DNA of 64,000 nt, taken from assembly GCF_028369135.1 (NCBI RefSeq), contig NZ_JAPWHW010000008.1:124001-188000 (forward strand), in the 5' to 3' direction. Positions within the stretch are counted from its first letter, which is position 1. Every line of letters starts with the position of its first letter. Below the pieces are notes generated by a model. The model worked only from the letters and a program-made list of their open reading frames with translations, did not search any database and was not told the origin of the DNA. Both the position numbers and the translations under genes were made by a program. Shown here in pieces: positions 1 through 11,334 of this stretch. This stretch comes from Roseovarius sp. ZX-A-9. Its GTDB lineage: Bacteria > Pseudomonadota > Alphaproteobacteria > Rhodobacterales > Rhodobacteraceae.

Positions 1-759
1 CTTCAGCACCTTTTCCAACCCCCGGCTGAACGGAATTGCGAAATCATGCATGAACCCGATCCCCGCCGCCTGCCGGATCCAGTTGAACTGAACCGAAAAG
101 GAATTGCTGGCCAGATGCACCTTGTCCAGCCCGGCCTCGCTCAGGTAATCCAGCTCCTTGTCAAAGATCATGTCCTGAATGTAGCCGATAAAGCGGTGGT
201 GCCGCAGATCGTCACGGCTGTGGATCGGGGCGGCATTCCTGAGGTATTTCCGGGACGCCACGAGGTGCAGCTTGTAATCCGAGATTTTCTGCACGCTCAG
301 CCGCCCCGCGGTAGGCGCACTGACGGTGATCGCCATGTCCGCCTCGCGTTTCGACAGGTTGATGACCCGCGGCAGCGCCACGATCTGCACTTCCAGGTCC
401 GGGTTCTGCTCGACAATCCCGGAACAGACCTGCGGCAGCAGGAAATTGGCCGACCCGTCTGGCGCGCCCAGCCTGATCTGCCCGCTCAACTGGCGGCCCC
501 GCTCGCCCACATCCTCGAAGGCCATCAGCATTTCCTGCTCGGCGCGCACCGCATGGCTCATCAGGCGCTGCCCGCCATTGGTCAATGCATAGCCCTGAGG
601 TGACTTGGCAAACAGCGCCACCTTCAGCGTCTCCTCCAGCCGCGCGATGCGCCGTCCGACAGTGGCCGGATCGACCTTCAGAACCCGGCCCGCAGCCGAC
701 AGGCTCTCATTCCTGGCGACAGCCAGGAAAACTTTCAGATCGTCCCATTGTGCGTCCAT
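1..759 (-). CDS. LysR-family transcriptional regulator (C-terminus cut by window edge)
   Basis: Reading the minus strand from the ATG at 759 gives 253 uninterrupted residues up to the window edge, so the C-terminal end is missing. Residues about 4-60 form a LysR winged helix-turn-helix (DLKVFLAVARNESLSAAGR, then TVGRRIARLEETL), followed by the start of a LysR substrate-binding domain (GQIRLGAPDGSANFLLPQV). It is divergent from mmsA with 102 bases between the start codons, and a palindrome lies 10 bases upstream of its own start. By the usual LysR pattern it probably controls mmsA and itself; the inducer is unknown. Family assignment is secure, target is inferred from position. Confidence 0.93.
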   Translation of the reverse strand, partial: MDAQWDDLKVFLAVARNESLSAAGRVLKVDPATVGRRIARLEETLKVALFAKSPQGYALTNGGQRLMSHAVRAEQEMLMAFEDVGERGRQLSGQIRLGAPDGSANFLLPQVCSGIVEQNPDLEVQIVALPRVINLSKREADMAITVSAPTAGRLSVQKISDYKLHLVASRKYLRNAAPIHSRDDLRHHRFIGYIQDMIFDKELDYLSEAGLDKVHLASNSFSVQFNWIRQAAGIGFMHDFAIPFSRGLEKVLK

Positions 760-769
760 CTTTGCCCCC

Positions 770-785
770 TTTGCATTTATGCAAA
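770..785. promoter_or_regulatory. Perfect palindrome, candidate LysR operator
   Basis: TTTGCAT-TT-ATGCAAA is a 7-base perfect inverted repeat with a 2-base spacer in the lysR/mmsA divergent gap. It fits the T-N11-A type core of LysR boxes. A related half-site, ATTTGCAA, lies at 819-826 on the mmsA side, as expected for a recognition site plus activation site. Function is inferred from symmetry and position. Confidence 0.5.
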
Positions 786-861
786 TCCCCTTTGATAGAT
801 TGTCCCTTTCGTGCGGAAATTTGCAAGAGTAGGTTGCGCACAAACATGAACGGAGGATCAC

Positions 862-2361
862 ATGAAAGAACTGACCCATTACATCAACGGCGCCCATGTC
901 AAAGGCACGTCGGGCCGCTTTTCTGATGTCTACAATCCCGCCACCGGCGAAGTGCAGGCCAAGTGCCCGCTGGCAAACGCCGAGGAACTGGAGGCCGCCG
1001 TACAGGCCGCACAGGCCGCACAGCCCAAATGGGCCGCCACCAACCCGCAACGCCGCGCACGGGTGATGATGAAATTCGTCGGCCTGCTGAACCGCGACAT
1101 GGACAAGCTGGCCGAGGCGCTGAGCGCCGAACACGGCAAGACCTTCCCCGACGCCAAGGGCGACGTGCAGCGCGGCCTCGAAGTGGTTGAGTACTGCATC
1201 GGCGCGCCCGAACTGCTCAAGGGCGAATACACCGACGGCGCCGGCCCTGGCATCGACATGTATTCGATGCGCCAGCCGCTTGGCGTGACAGCGGGCATCA
1301 CGCCCTTCAACTTCCCCGCCATGATCCCGATGTGGATGTTCGCGCCCGCCATTGCCTGTGGCAACGCCTTCATCCTCAAACCGTCCGAGCGCGATCCGTC
1401 CGTACCCCTGATGCTCGCCGAGCTGATGGAAGAAGCGGGCCTGCCCAAGGGCATCCTGCAAGTGGTCAACGGCGACAAGGAAGCGGTCGACGCGATCCTC
1501 TACCATGACGTGATCCAGTCGATCGGATTTGTCGGCTCCACACCGATTGCCGAATATATCTACGGCACGGGCTGTTCGCAGGGCAAACGCGTGCAATGCT
1601 TCGGCGGCGCGAAAAACCACATGATCATCATGCCCGACGCCGATCTCGATCAGGCTGCCGACGCGCTGATCGGCGCAGGCTACGGCGCTGCTGGCGAACG
1701 CTGCATGGCGATTTCCGTGGCCGTCCCGGTGGGCGAAGAAACCGCCGATAAGCTGATCGAAAAGCTGGTCCCGCGCATCGAAGCACTGAAGGTCGGCCCC
1801 TACACCTCGGGCGACGACGTTGATTACGGCCCCGTCGTGACCGCCGCTGCCAAAGCCAACATCGAACGGTTGGTGCAGTCGGGCATTGACGCGGGCGCAG
1901 AGCTTGTCGTTGACGGGCGCGGCTTCTCGCTTCAGGGCTACGAAGACGGGTTCTTCGTCGGGCCGCACCTTTTCGACCGGGTGACACCAGACATGGAAAT
2001 CTACCAGAAAGAGATTTTCGGCCCCGTTCTCAGCACCGTGCGCGCAGCAAGCTACGAAGAGGCGCTGAAACTGGCGATGGACCACGAGATGGGCAACGGC
2101 ACCGCGATCTTCACCCGTGACGGCGACGCCGCGCGCGATTTCGCATCGCGTGTCAACGTGGGCATGATCGGCATCAACGTGCCGATCCCTGTCCCGCTCG
2201 CCTATCACACCTTCGGCGGGTGGAAGAAATCGGTCTTCGGCGACCTCAACCAGCACGGGCCGGACGCGTTCAAGTTCTACACCCGCACGAAAACGGTCAC
2301 TTCGCGCTGGCCGTCGGGCATCAAGGAAGGCGGCGAGTTCAACTTCAAGCCGATGGAGTGA
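862..2361 (+). CDS. mmsA: CoA-acylating methylmalonate-semialdehyde dehydrogenase
   Basis: 499 residues, full length for the family. The enzyme converts methylmalonate semialdehyde (and malonate semialdehyde) with NAD+ and CoA to propionyl-CoA (acetyl-CoA), releasing CO2, the last step of valine degradation. Visible are the aldehyde dehydrogenase segments TPFNFPAMIPMWM (about 147-159), KPSERDPS (173-180), GFVGSTPIAEYIY (222-234) and the catalytic cysteine Cys281 in GAAGERCMAIS. GGAGG stands just before the start (853-857). It is followed at once by an intrinsic terminator, so it may be transcribed alone, although acyl-CoA dehydrogenase, HIBYL-CoA hydrolase and mmsB follow on the same strand. 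Confidence 0.97.
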   Translation: MKELTHYINGAHVKGTSGRFSDVYNPATGEVQAKCPLANAEELEAAVQAAQAAQPKWAATNPQRRARVMMKFVGLLNRDMDKLAEALSAEHGKTFPDAKGDVQRGLEVVEYCIGAPELLKGEYTDGAGPGIDMYSMRQPLGVTAGITPFNFPAMIPMWMFAPAIACGNAFILKPSERDPSVPLMLAELMEEAGLPKGILQVVNGDKEAVDAILYHDVIQSIGFVGSTPIAEYIYGTGCSQGKRVQCFGGAKNHMIIMPDADLDQAADALIGAGYGAAGERCMAISVAVPVGEETADKLIEKLVPRIEALKVGPYTSGDDVDYGPVVTAAAKANIERLVQSGIDAGAELVVDGRGFSLQGYEDGFFVGPHLFDRVTPDMEIYQKEIFGPVLSTVRAASYEEALKLAMDHEMGNGTAIFTRDGDAARDFASRVNVGMIGINVPIPVPLAYHTFGGWKKSVFGDLNQHGPDAFKFYTRTKTVTSRWPSGIKEGGEFNFKPME

Positions 2362-2386
2362 TCTCGAAAGAGACGCCGGAAATCAG

Positions 2387-2417
2387 GGGTCGCGGTTCAT
2401 ACCGCGGCCCTTTTTCG
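2387..2417 (+). terminator. Rho-independent terminator after mmsA
   Basis: GGGTCGCGG at 2387-2395 pairs with CCGCGGCCC at 2402-2410 (one G-U pair, 6-base loop) and is followed by TTTTTCGTTT. It lies 26 bases after the mmsA stop and would separate mmsA from the next gene. Confidence 0.75.
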
Positions 2418-2520
2418 TTTCTTGGGCCACTGCCCTGTGGCCCGGACCAAACGCTGACAGGCTTGCCTCGACGGGCGCATGCATGCTCTTCTGGACCGCA
2501 CAAACAGGAAGGTACATGCG

Positions 2521-3654
2521 ATGGCCATGATCGAGCCCGCCTTTTCCATCGGAATCGAGGAAGAATACCTGTTGGTGGACCGCGACAGTCTGGCGCTGGC
2601 CGAGGCGCCCCAGTCGATGATGGACGCCTGCAGCGCCGAGTTGCAGGATCAGGTCAGCCCCGAATTTCTCAATTGCCAGATCGAGATCGGCACCAAGGTC
2701 TGCCGCGACGTGCACGAAGCGCGCGCCGACCTCAAACGCCTGCGCAGTTGCGTGTCGCGCGAGGCGGCTAAATTCAACCTCGCCCCCATCGCCGCATCCT
2801 GCCACCCGTTTTCCGACTGGCGCGACCAGAAACACACCGACAAACAGCGCTACAACACCCTGTCCAACGATCTGGCCGGCGTGGTGCAGCGCATGTTGAT
2901 CTGCGGCATGCATGTGCATGTCGGAATCGAAGACCCCGACCGCCGCATCGATCTGATGAACCAGATGAGCTATTTCCTGCCGCATCTGTTGGCGCTCAGT
3001 TGCTCTTCACCGTTCTGGCAGGGGCAGGATACCGGTTTGGACAGCTACCGGTTGACCGTCTTTGACAACCTGCCCCGCACCGGCCTGCCGCCCCGCATGA
3101 CCAGCTTTGGCGAATTCGAGCGCTCGGTGCAGATCCTCGTCGACATCGGCGTGATCGAGGACAGCTCCAAAATCTGGTGGGATCTGCGTCCCTCGTCAAA
3201 ATTCCCGACCATCGAATCGCGCATCTGCGACGTACAGCCCCGGCTCGAAGACACGCTCTGCCTCGCTGCCATCACCCAGGCCTGGGCGCGCATGCTCTGG
3301 CGGCTGGCGATCAAGAACCAGCGCTGGCGCATCTACGATACCTTCCTGATCGCGGAAAACCGCTGGCGTGCGCAGCGCTACGGCGTGCGCGAGGGTCTGC
3401 TGGATTTCGGCCTTGGCGAAGTGGTGCCGATGACAACACTCATGGACGAGTTGATGGAGCTGACCGGAGAGGATCTGGCCTATTTCAACTCGCTCGACGA
3501 AGTGGCGCGCGCGCACAACATCGCCCAGAACGGTACCAGCGCCGACCGCCAGCGCCGCGTCTACAAGAACAAAATGGATCAGGGCGATGACAAGGACACC
3601 GCCCTGCGCGCCGTCGTGCAGCATCTCATCGACGAATTTCACGCCGACCTCTAA
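2521..3654 (+). CDS. Carboxylate-amine ligase, YbdK/GCS2 family
   Basis: 377 residues from ATG 2521 ([20 protein letters not shown]). I chose it over an upstream in-frame ATG at 2479 because AGGAAGG sits at the right distance and homology-like sequence starts here. The GCS2 fold is clear: the N-terminal [22 protein letters not shown] (metal/ATP-site region), [19 protein letters not shown] and [11 protein letters not shown]. Family members have weak glutamate-cysteine ligase activity and the true substrate is usually unknown. Its place inside a valine-degradation block, but behind a terminator, is unexplained. I would not call it gshA. Confidence 0.9.
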   Translation: MAMIEPAFSIGIEEEYLLVDRDSLALAEAPQSMMDACSAELQDQVSPEFLNCQIEIGTKVCRDVHEARADLKRLRSCVSREAAKFNLAPIAASCHPFSDWRDQKHTDKQRYNTLSNDLAGVVQRMLICGMHVHVGIEDPDRRIDLMNQMSYFLPHLLALSCSSPFWQGQDTGLDSYRLTVFDNLPRTGLPPRMTSFGEFERSVQILVDIGVIEDSSKIWWDLRPSSKFPTIESRICDVQPRLEDTLCLAAITQAWARMLWRLAIKNQRWRIYDTFLIAENRWRAQRYGVREGLLDFGLGEVVPMTTLMDELMELTGEDLAYFNSLDEVARAHNIAQNGTSADRQRRVYKNKMDQGDDKDTALRAVVQHLIDEFHADL

Positions 3655-3748
3655 CAGGTGGCCGCCCCCCCCCTGTCCGCCTTGCAATACTCCTGTTAGA
3701 TTTGAAAAATAAACATACGTTCAATTCCATGCATCCGAGGACATAGTG

Positions 3749-4891
3749 ATGGATTTCGCGCTCAGTGAAGAACAATCGGCGATTTTCGACATGGCCCACG
3801 CCTTTGGGCAAGACAATATCGCCCCCCATGCCCGCAAATGGGAGGCCGACGGCGACATCCCCAAGACGCTGTGGCCGCAGATTGCCGAACTGGGATTCGG
3901 CGGGCTCTACGTCTCGGAGGACAGCGGCGGCTCCGGCCTCACCCGGCTGGATGCGACGCTGGTGTTCGAAGCACTCAGCATGGCCTGCCCGTCGGTGGCG
4001 GCATTTCTCTCGATCCACAACATGTGCGCCAAGATGATCGACACCTACGCCAGCGCCGAGATGAAGGCGCGGGTGATGCCCGATATCCTCAGCATGAAAT
4101 GCATCCTCAGCTATTGCCTGACCGAACCCGGATCGGGCAGCGACGCCGCCGCACTCAAGACCCGCGCCGAACGCTCAAACGAGGGTTACACCCTCAACGG
4201 CACGAAGGCGTTCATTTCCGGCGGCGGCTATTCCGACGCCTACGTGGTGATGGTCCGCACCGGCGAGGACGGGCCCAAGGGCATCTCGACTGTGCTGGTC
4301 AATGACGGCACAGAGGGCCTCAGCTTTGGCGGATTGGAGGACAAGATGGGTTGGCGCAGCCAGCCAACACGCCAGGTGCAGTTCGACAATTGCAATATTC
4401 CTGCGGAAAATCTGGTGGGTGAAGAAGGAAAAGGTTTCAAATATGCGATGTCCGGCCTTGATGGCGGCCGATTGAACATTTCCGCCTGCTCGCTGGGCGC
4501 GGCCCAGACCGCCATGAACCTGACCCGCGATTACATGGCCGATCGCAAGGCTTTCGGCAAATCCATCGACCAGTTTCAGGCGCTGCAATTCCGCCTCGCC
4601 GAGATGGAGATAGAACTCTCCGCCGCCCGCGTCTTCCTGCGTCAGGCCGCGTGGAAGCTCGACACCGGCGCCCCTGATGCCAGCAAGTATTGCGCCATGG
4701 CCAAGAAGTTCGTGACCGAGGCCGGATCGCGGATCGTCAACCAGTGTCTGCAACTGCATGGCGGCTACGGCTACCTTGCCGATTACGGGATCGAAAAACT
4801 GGTGCGCGACCTGCGGGTGCACGAAATCCTCGAAGGCACCAACGAGATCATGCGGCTGATCGTTGCCCGCCACATGCTGAACGAACGCTAG
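3749..4891 (+). CDS. Acyl-CoA dehydrogenase, isobutyryl-CoA dehydrogenase-like
   Basis: 380 residues. ATG 3749 is preferred to the GTG three bases earlier, with CGAGG at 3736-3740. This FAD enzyme would oxidise a short branched acyl-CoA, probably isobutyryl-CoA to methacrylyl-CoA, passing electrons to ETF. Visible are the N-terminal helical domain, the signature CLTEPGSGSDAAALKT (about 123-138), GTKAFISGGG, and the C-terminal GYGYLADYGIEKLVRD...ILEGTNEIMR, with the presumed catalytic base Glu362 (first Glu of EGTNE). Gene order with the hydrolase and mmsB downstream supports the isobutyryl-CoA assignment. Other short-chain substrates cannot be excluded. Confidence 0.93.
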   Translation: MDFALSEEQSAIFDMAHAFGQDNIAPHARKWEADGDIPKTLWPQIAELGFGGLYVSEDSGGSGLTRLDATLVFEALSMACPSVAAFLSIHNMCAKMIDTYASAEMKARVMPDILSMKCILSYCLTEPGSGSDAAALKTRAERSNEGYTLNGTKAFISGGGYSDAYVVMVRTGEDGPKGISTVLVNDGTEGLSFGGLEDKMGWRSQPTRQVQFDNCNIPAENLVGEEGKGFKYAMSGLDGGRLNISACSLGAAQTAMNLTRDYMADRKAFGKSIDQFQALQFRLAEMEIELSAARVFLRQAAWKLDTGAPDASKYCAMAKKFVTEAGSRIVNQCLQLHGGYGYLADYGIEKLVRDLRVHEILEGTNEIMRLIVARHMLNER

Positions 4892-4910
4892 AGCACGGGA
4901 ATGAACAACC

Positions 4911-5963
4911 ATGCCTGATATCTATATCCGCGCCGAAGGCTGTGCCGGCCGCATCACGCTTGACCGCCCCAAAGCGCTGAATGCGCTGACCTATGACATG
5001 TGCCTCGCCATCGAGGCCGCGCTCGACGCCTGGGCAGATGACAGCACCGTGAAACTGATCCTGATTGACGCGGTCGGCGACAAGGCATTCTGTGCTGGCG
5101 GCGACATTCAGGAGCTTTACGCACGCGGCAAGGCCGGGGATTACGAATATGGTCAACGGTTTTGGGCGGATGAATACCGCCTGAACGCCCGAATTTTCGA
5201 GTATCCAAAACCGATCGTGTCGTTCCTTCAGGGCTTCACCATGGGCGGCGGCGTCGGCGTGGGCTGCCACGGCACCCACCGGATCGTCGATCACGACTCG
5301 GCCATCTCGATGCCCGAATGCAGCATCGGTCTGGTGCCTGATGTGGGCGGCTCCATGATGCTGGCGCTGGCACCGGGGCGGATGGGCGAATATCTGGGCC
5401 TGACCACCGCGCGGATGAAAGGCGCGGATGCGATCTATGCGGGCTTTGCAGATATGCTGATCCCCGCGGACCAGTGGGATCGGCTAAAGACAGAGCTCGT
5501 TGCCGACGGAGATGTCGAGATCCTTGCACGAAATGCCGTCAACAACCCGGAAACCACCCTGCCCGTTCTGCAGGATGCGGTGGACCGGCATTTTGGCGGC
5601 GAGACGCTGGGCGATATCCTGCGCTCCCTGCAGGCCGCAGGCCCCGACGACGCGGATTTTGCCGCGAGCGCGCTCAAGGCAATCGGCCGCAACTCGCCCC
5701 TGTCGATGGCCTGCACCGTCGAGATGATGCACCGGCTGCGCGGCGAAACGCTCACCATCCGCAAGGCGCTCGATCTGGAATATCGCTTTACCTATCGCGC
5801 GTTGGAGCACAGCGATTTCGTCGAGGGTATTCGCGCCGCGATCATCGACAAGGACCGCAACCCGAACTGGCAGCACGAACTGGACGCGCTGCCCGCCGTC
5901 GCCGTCAGCAACATGCTGATGCCCCTCGGGGCGAACAAACTCTCGTTTGAAAAGAAAGGCTAA
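4911..5963 (+). CDS. Enoyl-CoA hydratase/isomerase family, 3-hydroxyisobutyryl-CoA hydrolase
   Basis: 350 residues, longer than plain enoyl-CoA hydratases and right for HIBYL-CoA hydrolase (HIBCH). The crotonase signature is extended: FCAGGDIQELYARG (about 63-76), FLQGFTMGGGVGVGCHGTHR (oxyanion-hole glycines) and MPECSIGLVPDVGGS with the catalytic glutamate. It would free 3-hydroxyisobutyrate from its CoA ester, the step between the acyl-CoA dehydrogenase route upstream and mmsB three bases downstream. The hydratase step itself (methacrylyl-CoA to 3-hydroxyisobutyryl-CoA) has no separate gene here. Confidence 0.92.
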   Translation: MPDIYIRAEGCAGRITLDRPKALNALTYDMCLAIEAALDAWADDSTVKLILIDAVGDKAFCAGGDIQELYARGKAGDYEYGQRFWADEYRLNARIFEYPKPIVSFLQGFTMGGGVGVGCHGTHRIVDHDSAISMPECSIGLVPDVGGSMMLALAPGRMGEYLGLTTARMKGADAIYAGFADMLIPADQWDRLKTELVADGDVEILARNAVNNPETTLPVLQDAVDRHFGGETLGDILRSLQAAGPDDADFAASALKAIGRNSPLSMACTVEMMHRLRGETLTIRKALDLEYRFTYRALEHSDFVEGIRAAIIDKDRNPNWQHELDALPAVAVSNMLMPLGANKLSFEKKG

Positions 5964-5966
5964 GCC

Positions 5967-6839
5967 ATGAAAATCGGATTTATCGGACTGGGCAACATGG
6001 GCGCGCCAATGGCCGCGAACCTAGCCAAGGCCGGGCACAGCGTCACGGGCTTTGACGTGGCTGGTGTCACCGTCGAAGGCGCCGGCACCGCCAGCACCGC
6101 CGCCGAGGCCGCAACCGGCGCGGATGTGGTGATCACCATGCTGCCCAATGGCGCGATCCTGCGCAGTGTGGCCGCCGAAATCATCCCCGCCATGACGCCG
6201 GGCGCGGTATTCCTCGATTGCTCGACCGTCGATGTCGAAAGCGCCCGCGCCGTGGCCGCCGACGCGCAGGCCGCGGGCCTGTCCGCTCTTGATGCGCCCG
6301 TATCCGGTGGCATCGGTGGCGCCACCGCCGGCACGCTTACCTTCATGATCGGCGGCGACGAGGCGGGACTGGCCAAGGCGCAGCCGCTCTTTGACATCAT
6401 GGGCGGCAAATCGGTGCATTGCGGCCCCTCCGGCAACGGTCAGGCGGCCAAGATCTGCAACAACATGATCCTCGGCGTCACCATGATCGCCACCTGCGAG
6501 GCCTTCGCGCTGGCAGACAAGCTGGGTCTGGACCGGCAGGCGATGTTCGATGTGGTCAGCACGTCCTCGGGGTATAGCTGGTCGATGAACGCCTATTGCC
6601 CCGCACCGGGCATCGGCCCGCAGAGCCCGGCCGATAACGACTACAAACCTGGTTTTGCCGCCGAGCTGATGTTGAAGGATCTCGGGTTGGCCCAAAACGC
6701 AGCCGAGGCATCGGATGCCGACACGCCGATGGGGGCCGCCGCTCTCGCCCTCTATCGCCAGTTCGTCGAAGACGAGGATGGCCGGGGTCGCGACTTCAGC
6801 GCGATGCTCCCCCGGTTCGAAAAGCGCGGGCGCGGCTAA
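5967..6839 (+). CDS. mmsB: 3-hydroxyisobutyrate dehydrogenase
   Basis: 290 residues, the usual length. It oxidises 3-hydroxyisobutyrate to methylmalonate semialdehyde with NAD+, feeding MmsA. The N-terminal Rossmann motif GFIGLGNMGAPMA (4-16) is followed by the substrate motif DAPVSGGIGGA (about 109-119) and the catalytic lysine Lys162 in GQAAKICNNM. It begins three bases after the hydrolase stop, so the two are surely co-transcribed. A strong GC hairpin follows at 6909. Confidence 0.96.
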   Translation: MKIGFIGLGNMGAPMAANLAKAGHSVTGFDVAGVTVEGAGTASTAAEAATGADVVITMLPNGAILRSVAAEIIPAMTPGAVFLDCSTVDVESARAVAADAQAAGLSALDAPVSGGIGGATAGTLTFMIGGDEAGLAKAQPLFDIMGGKSVHCGPSGNGQAAKICNNMILGVTMIATCEAFALADKLGLDRQAMFDVVSTSSGYSWSMNAYCPAPGIGPQSPADNDYKPGFAAELMLKDLGLAQNAAEASDADTPMGAAALALYRQFVEDEDGRGRDFSAMLPRFEKRGRG

Positions 6840-6908
6840 ACCGTTTCGCCTCTGACGTGAGACGCCAGCCCGCACGCACCAGAACGGGCCTGTATGCCCG
6901 GTAGAACA

Positions 6909-6938
6909 CCGCGACCGCCGAAACTGCTGCGGTCGCGG
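6909..6938 (+). terminator. Hairpin ending the valine gene cluster
   Basis: CCGCGACCGC at 6909-6918 and GCGGTCGCGG at 6929-6938 form a perfect 10-bp stem with a 10-base loop. Only a short run (GTTTG) follows, so it is a weak intrinsic terminator or an mRNA end-protecting hairpin. Confidence 0.5.
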
Positions 6939-6940
6939 GT

Positions 6941-6989
6941 TTGATTCAAATCATATTCAACAAACGTTATATGTGCTACATTGTCCCGG
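6941..6989 (+). promoter_or_regulatory. Candidate FNR-type (FnrL) class II promoter
   Basis: TTGAT-TCAA-ATCAT at 6941-6954 matches the FNR consensus TTGAT-N4-ATCAA at 9 of 10 positions. A TACATT box at 6977-6982 would place transcription start near 6989, which puts the site centre (6947.5) at -41.5, the exact spacing of class II FNR-activated promoters. It drives the DUF2892 gene at 7014. The match and spacing are seen; regulation is inferred. Confidence 0.55.
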
Positions 6990-7013
6990 TCTTTTGCTGA
7001 AAGGATCAGACAA

Positions 7014-7214
7014 ATGTCCAAGAATGTCGGAAGTATCGACCGCTTTGTGCGGGTTGTCGTTGGCGCAGCGCTTTTGGTGGCCTTTTTCATGATGCCAGAA
7101 GCCGGATATCGCTGGGTCCTGCTGATCGGAATCGTGCCCCTGATCACCGGATTGATGGGCAGTTGCCCGGCCTATTCGCTGTTGGGCATATCCACCTGCC
7201 CGATGAAACGCTGA
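7014..7214 (+). CDS. DUF2892-family small membrane protein
   Basis: 66 residues from ATG 7014 (MSKNVGSIDRFVRVVVGAAL), with AAGGA at 7001-7005. An in-frame start at 6981 lacks a binding site and lies between the predicted promoter -10 and transcription start. Two hydrophobic segments (about 13-29 and 34-48) are joined by a short loop. The tail SCPAYSLLGISTCPMKR has two cysteines, Cys51 and Cys62, as in the membrane part of YgaP-like rhodanese proteins. The function of free-standing DUF2892 proteins is not established. The FNR-like promoter suggests induction at low oxygen. Confidence 0.88.
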   Translation: MSKNVGSIDRFVRVVVGAALLVAFFMMPEAGYRWVLLIGIVPLITGLMGSCPAYSLLGISTCPMKR

Positions 7215-7221
7215 GACAAAT

Positions 7222-7254
7222 CAGCATCCGAGCCACGTGAGTGATCGGATGCTG
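7222..7254. terminator. Hairpin between convergent DUF2892 and uvrA genes
   Basis: CAGCATCCGA (7222-7231) and TCGGATGCTG (7245-7254) form a perfect 10-bp stem with a 13-base loop, 8 bases after the DUF2892 stop and 34 bases beyond the uvrA stop. No T-run follows on either strand. It may serve both genes as a 3'-end structure. Confidence 0.45.
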
Positions 7255-7287
7255 GCCGCAGATCATGCCAGCGGCGCGCGGTGGCGG

Positions 7288-10176
<2,889 letters not shown>

Positions 10177-10313
10177 GATGCCTCCGGACCTGCGAGGTTA
10201 ACAGATAGTGTATCGTCTCCGAGTCTCCAAGGTGGAATCGGGAACGAAAATGGAACACCAAGGCGGGAACGCAACGGCACGGCACTGCGTTCCCTCGTCA
10301 GGAGGGCCGAAAC

Positions 10314-10664
10314 ATGGATATTCGCACGAAACGCGCCTATGACGATCCGGCCGCGAATGACGGCTACCGCGTGCTGGTCGACAAGCTCTGGCCGCGCGGC
10401 GTCTCGAAAGAGGCCGCGCAGCTTGACCAATGGTGCAAGGAACTCGCCCCAAGCGACGACCTGCGCAAATGGTTCGATCACGACCCCGACAAGTGGCAGG
10501 ACTTCCGCAAACGTTATTTTGCCGAACTGGAAGGATGCGGAGAGGCGCTCTACGATCTGCTGGGCCAGGTCCGCGACGGGCGCGTCACCCTTGTCTATGG
10601 CGCCAAGGACGAAGCACACAACAATGCGGTCGCCTTGCGTGACTACCTCAAGGACAAGGCATAG
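10314..10664 (+). CDS. DUF488-family (YeaO-like) protein
   Basis: 116 residues starting MDIRTKRAYDDPAANDGYRVLVDKLWPRGVSKE, with the strong ribosome site AGGAGG upstream. The signature R-VLVDRLWPRG and the later W-F-HDP-KW-F-RY block mark the YeaO/DUF488 family. No biochemical role is established for it. The gene stands alone, divergent from uvrA and convergent with the methyltransferase 12 bases away. Confidence 0.9.
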   Translation: MDIRTKRAYDDPAANDGYRVLVDKLWPRGVSKEAAQLDQWCKELAPSDDLRKWFDHDPDKWQDFRKRYFAELEGCGEALYDLLGQVRDGRVTLVYGAKDEAHNNAVALRDYLKDKA

Positions 10665-10676
10665 CGCCCCGCCCGC

Positions 10677-11261
10677 TCATTTCTGCGCCAGCGCCCAAGC
10701 GCAGATCGGGCAATCGGGATCGTTGGTCAGGTCGTCTCGCGCCGGGTCATAGACCGGGGGCCAGTCCGGCTCCAGATTGCGCAGCGCCGCGTGGCGGTTG
10801 CCCCATTGCGCAGAGCGGATCTTGTCCGCCTCGAAACCGGCCTCGATCAGCAGGTTGGTCAGCCCCCGCGCCGTCCAGCGCGAACAATCCACCGGCGCGT
10901 TGTGGTAGCGGACGAGAAACGGCACCGCGATCCAGAAATACCCGCCCACCCGCAGCATCCGCAGCACGTTGCGGGTGGCGGCATAGGGGCGATCCAGATG
11001 TTCCCACACCTGGTTGGCCAGCACGATGTCGAATTTCCGGACCAGCCCGTCGTGATCCTCGAACGGGCCTTCGCAGATATCATGTTTGGGATAGCGGAAA
11101 CGCTCGTATGTCTGAAAATTATAGCGCCGCCCCGACTTGCCCGAGATTTCAGCTGCCTGCATTTCGGCCAATGGCAATTCTTCCAGCCACTTCCGCGAGG
11201 TGCGCTGCATCACGATTCGATTGAGGCTTTTCATAAGTCTACGCGGCACCTTTACTGACAC
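10677..11261 (-). CDS. Class I SAM-dependent methyltransferase-like protein
   Basis: About 194 residues. FDIVLANQVWEHLDRPYAATRNVLRMLRVGGYFWIAVPFL is the second half of a Methyltransf_11 domain (acidic loop, motif after beta4, and the glycine-rich turn). The N-terminal SAM-binding GxGxG region is replaced by GKSGRRYNFQTYERF, so the domain looks shortened. The protein ends DCPICAWALAQK, a cysteine pair. The start is uncertain: GTG at 11261, GTG at 11249 or ATG at 11234. The substrate is unknown. Confidence 0.8.
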   Translation of the reverse strand: MSVKVPRRLMKSLNRIVMQRTSRKWLEELPLAEMQAAEISGKSGRRYNFQTYERFRYPKHDICEGPFEDHDGLVRKFDIVLANQVWEHLDRPYAATRNVLRMLRVGGYFWIAVPFLVRYHNAPVDCSRWTARGLTNLLIEAGFEADKIRSAQWGNRHAALRNLEPDWPPVYDPARDDLTNDPDCPICAWALAQK

Positions 11262-11334
11262 TGCCCCAAGCGGGCCGTGCGCGCGTCAGAATGTCATATA
11301 CGGGTGATGTCGCAACTGCCGATTGCCGCTCGGG

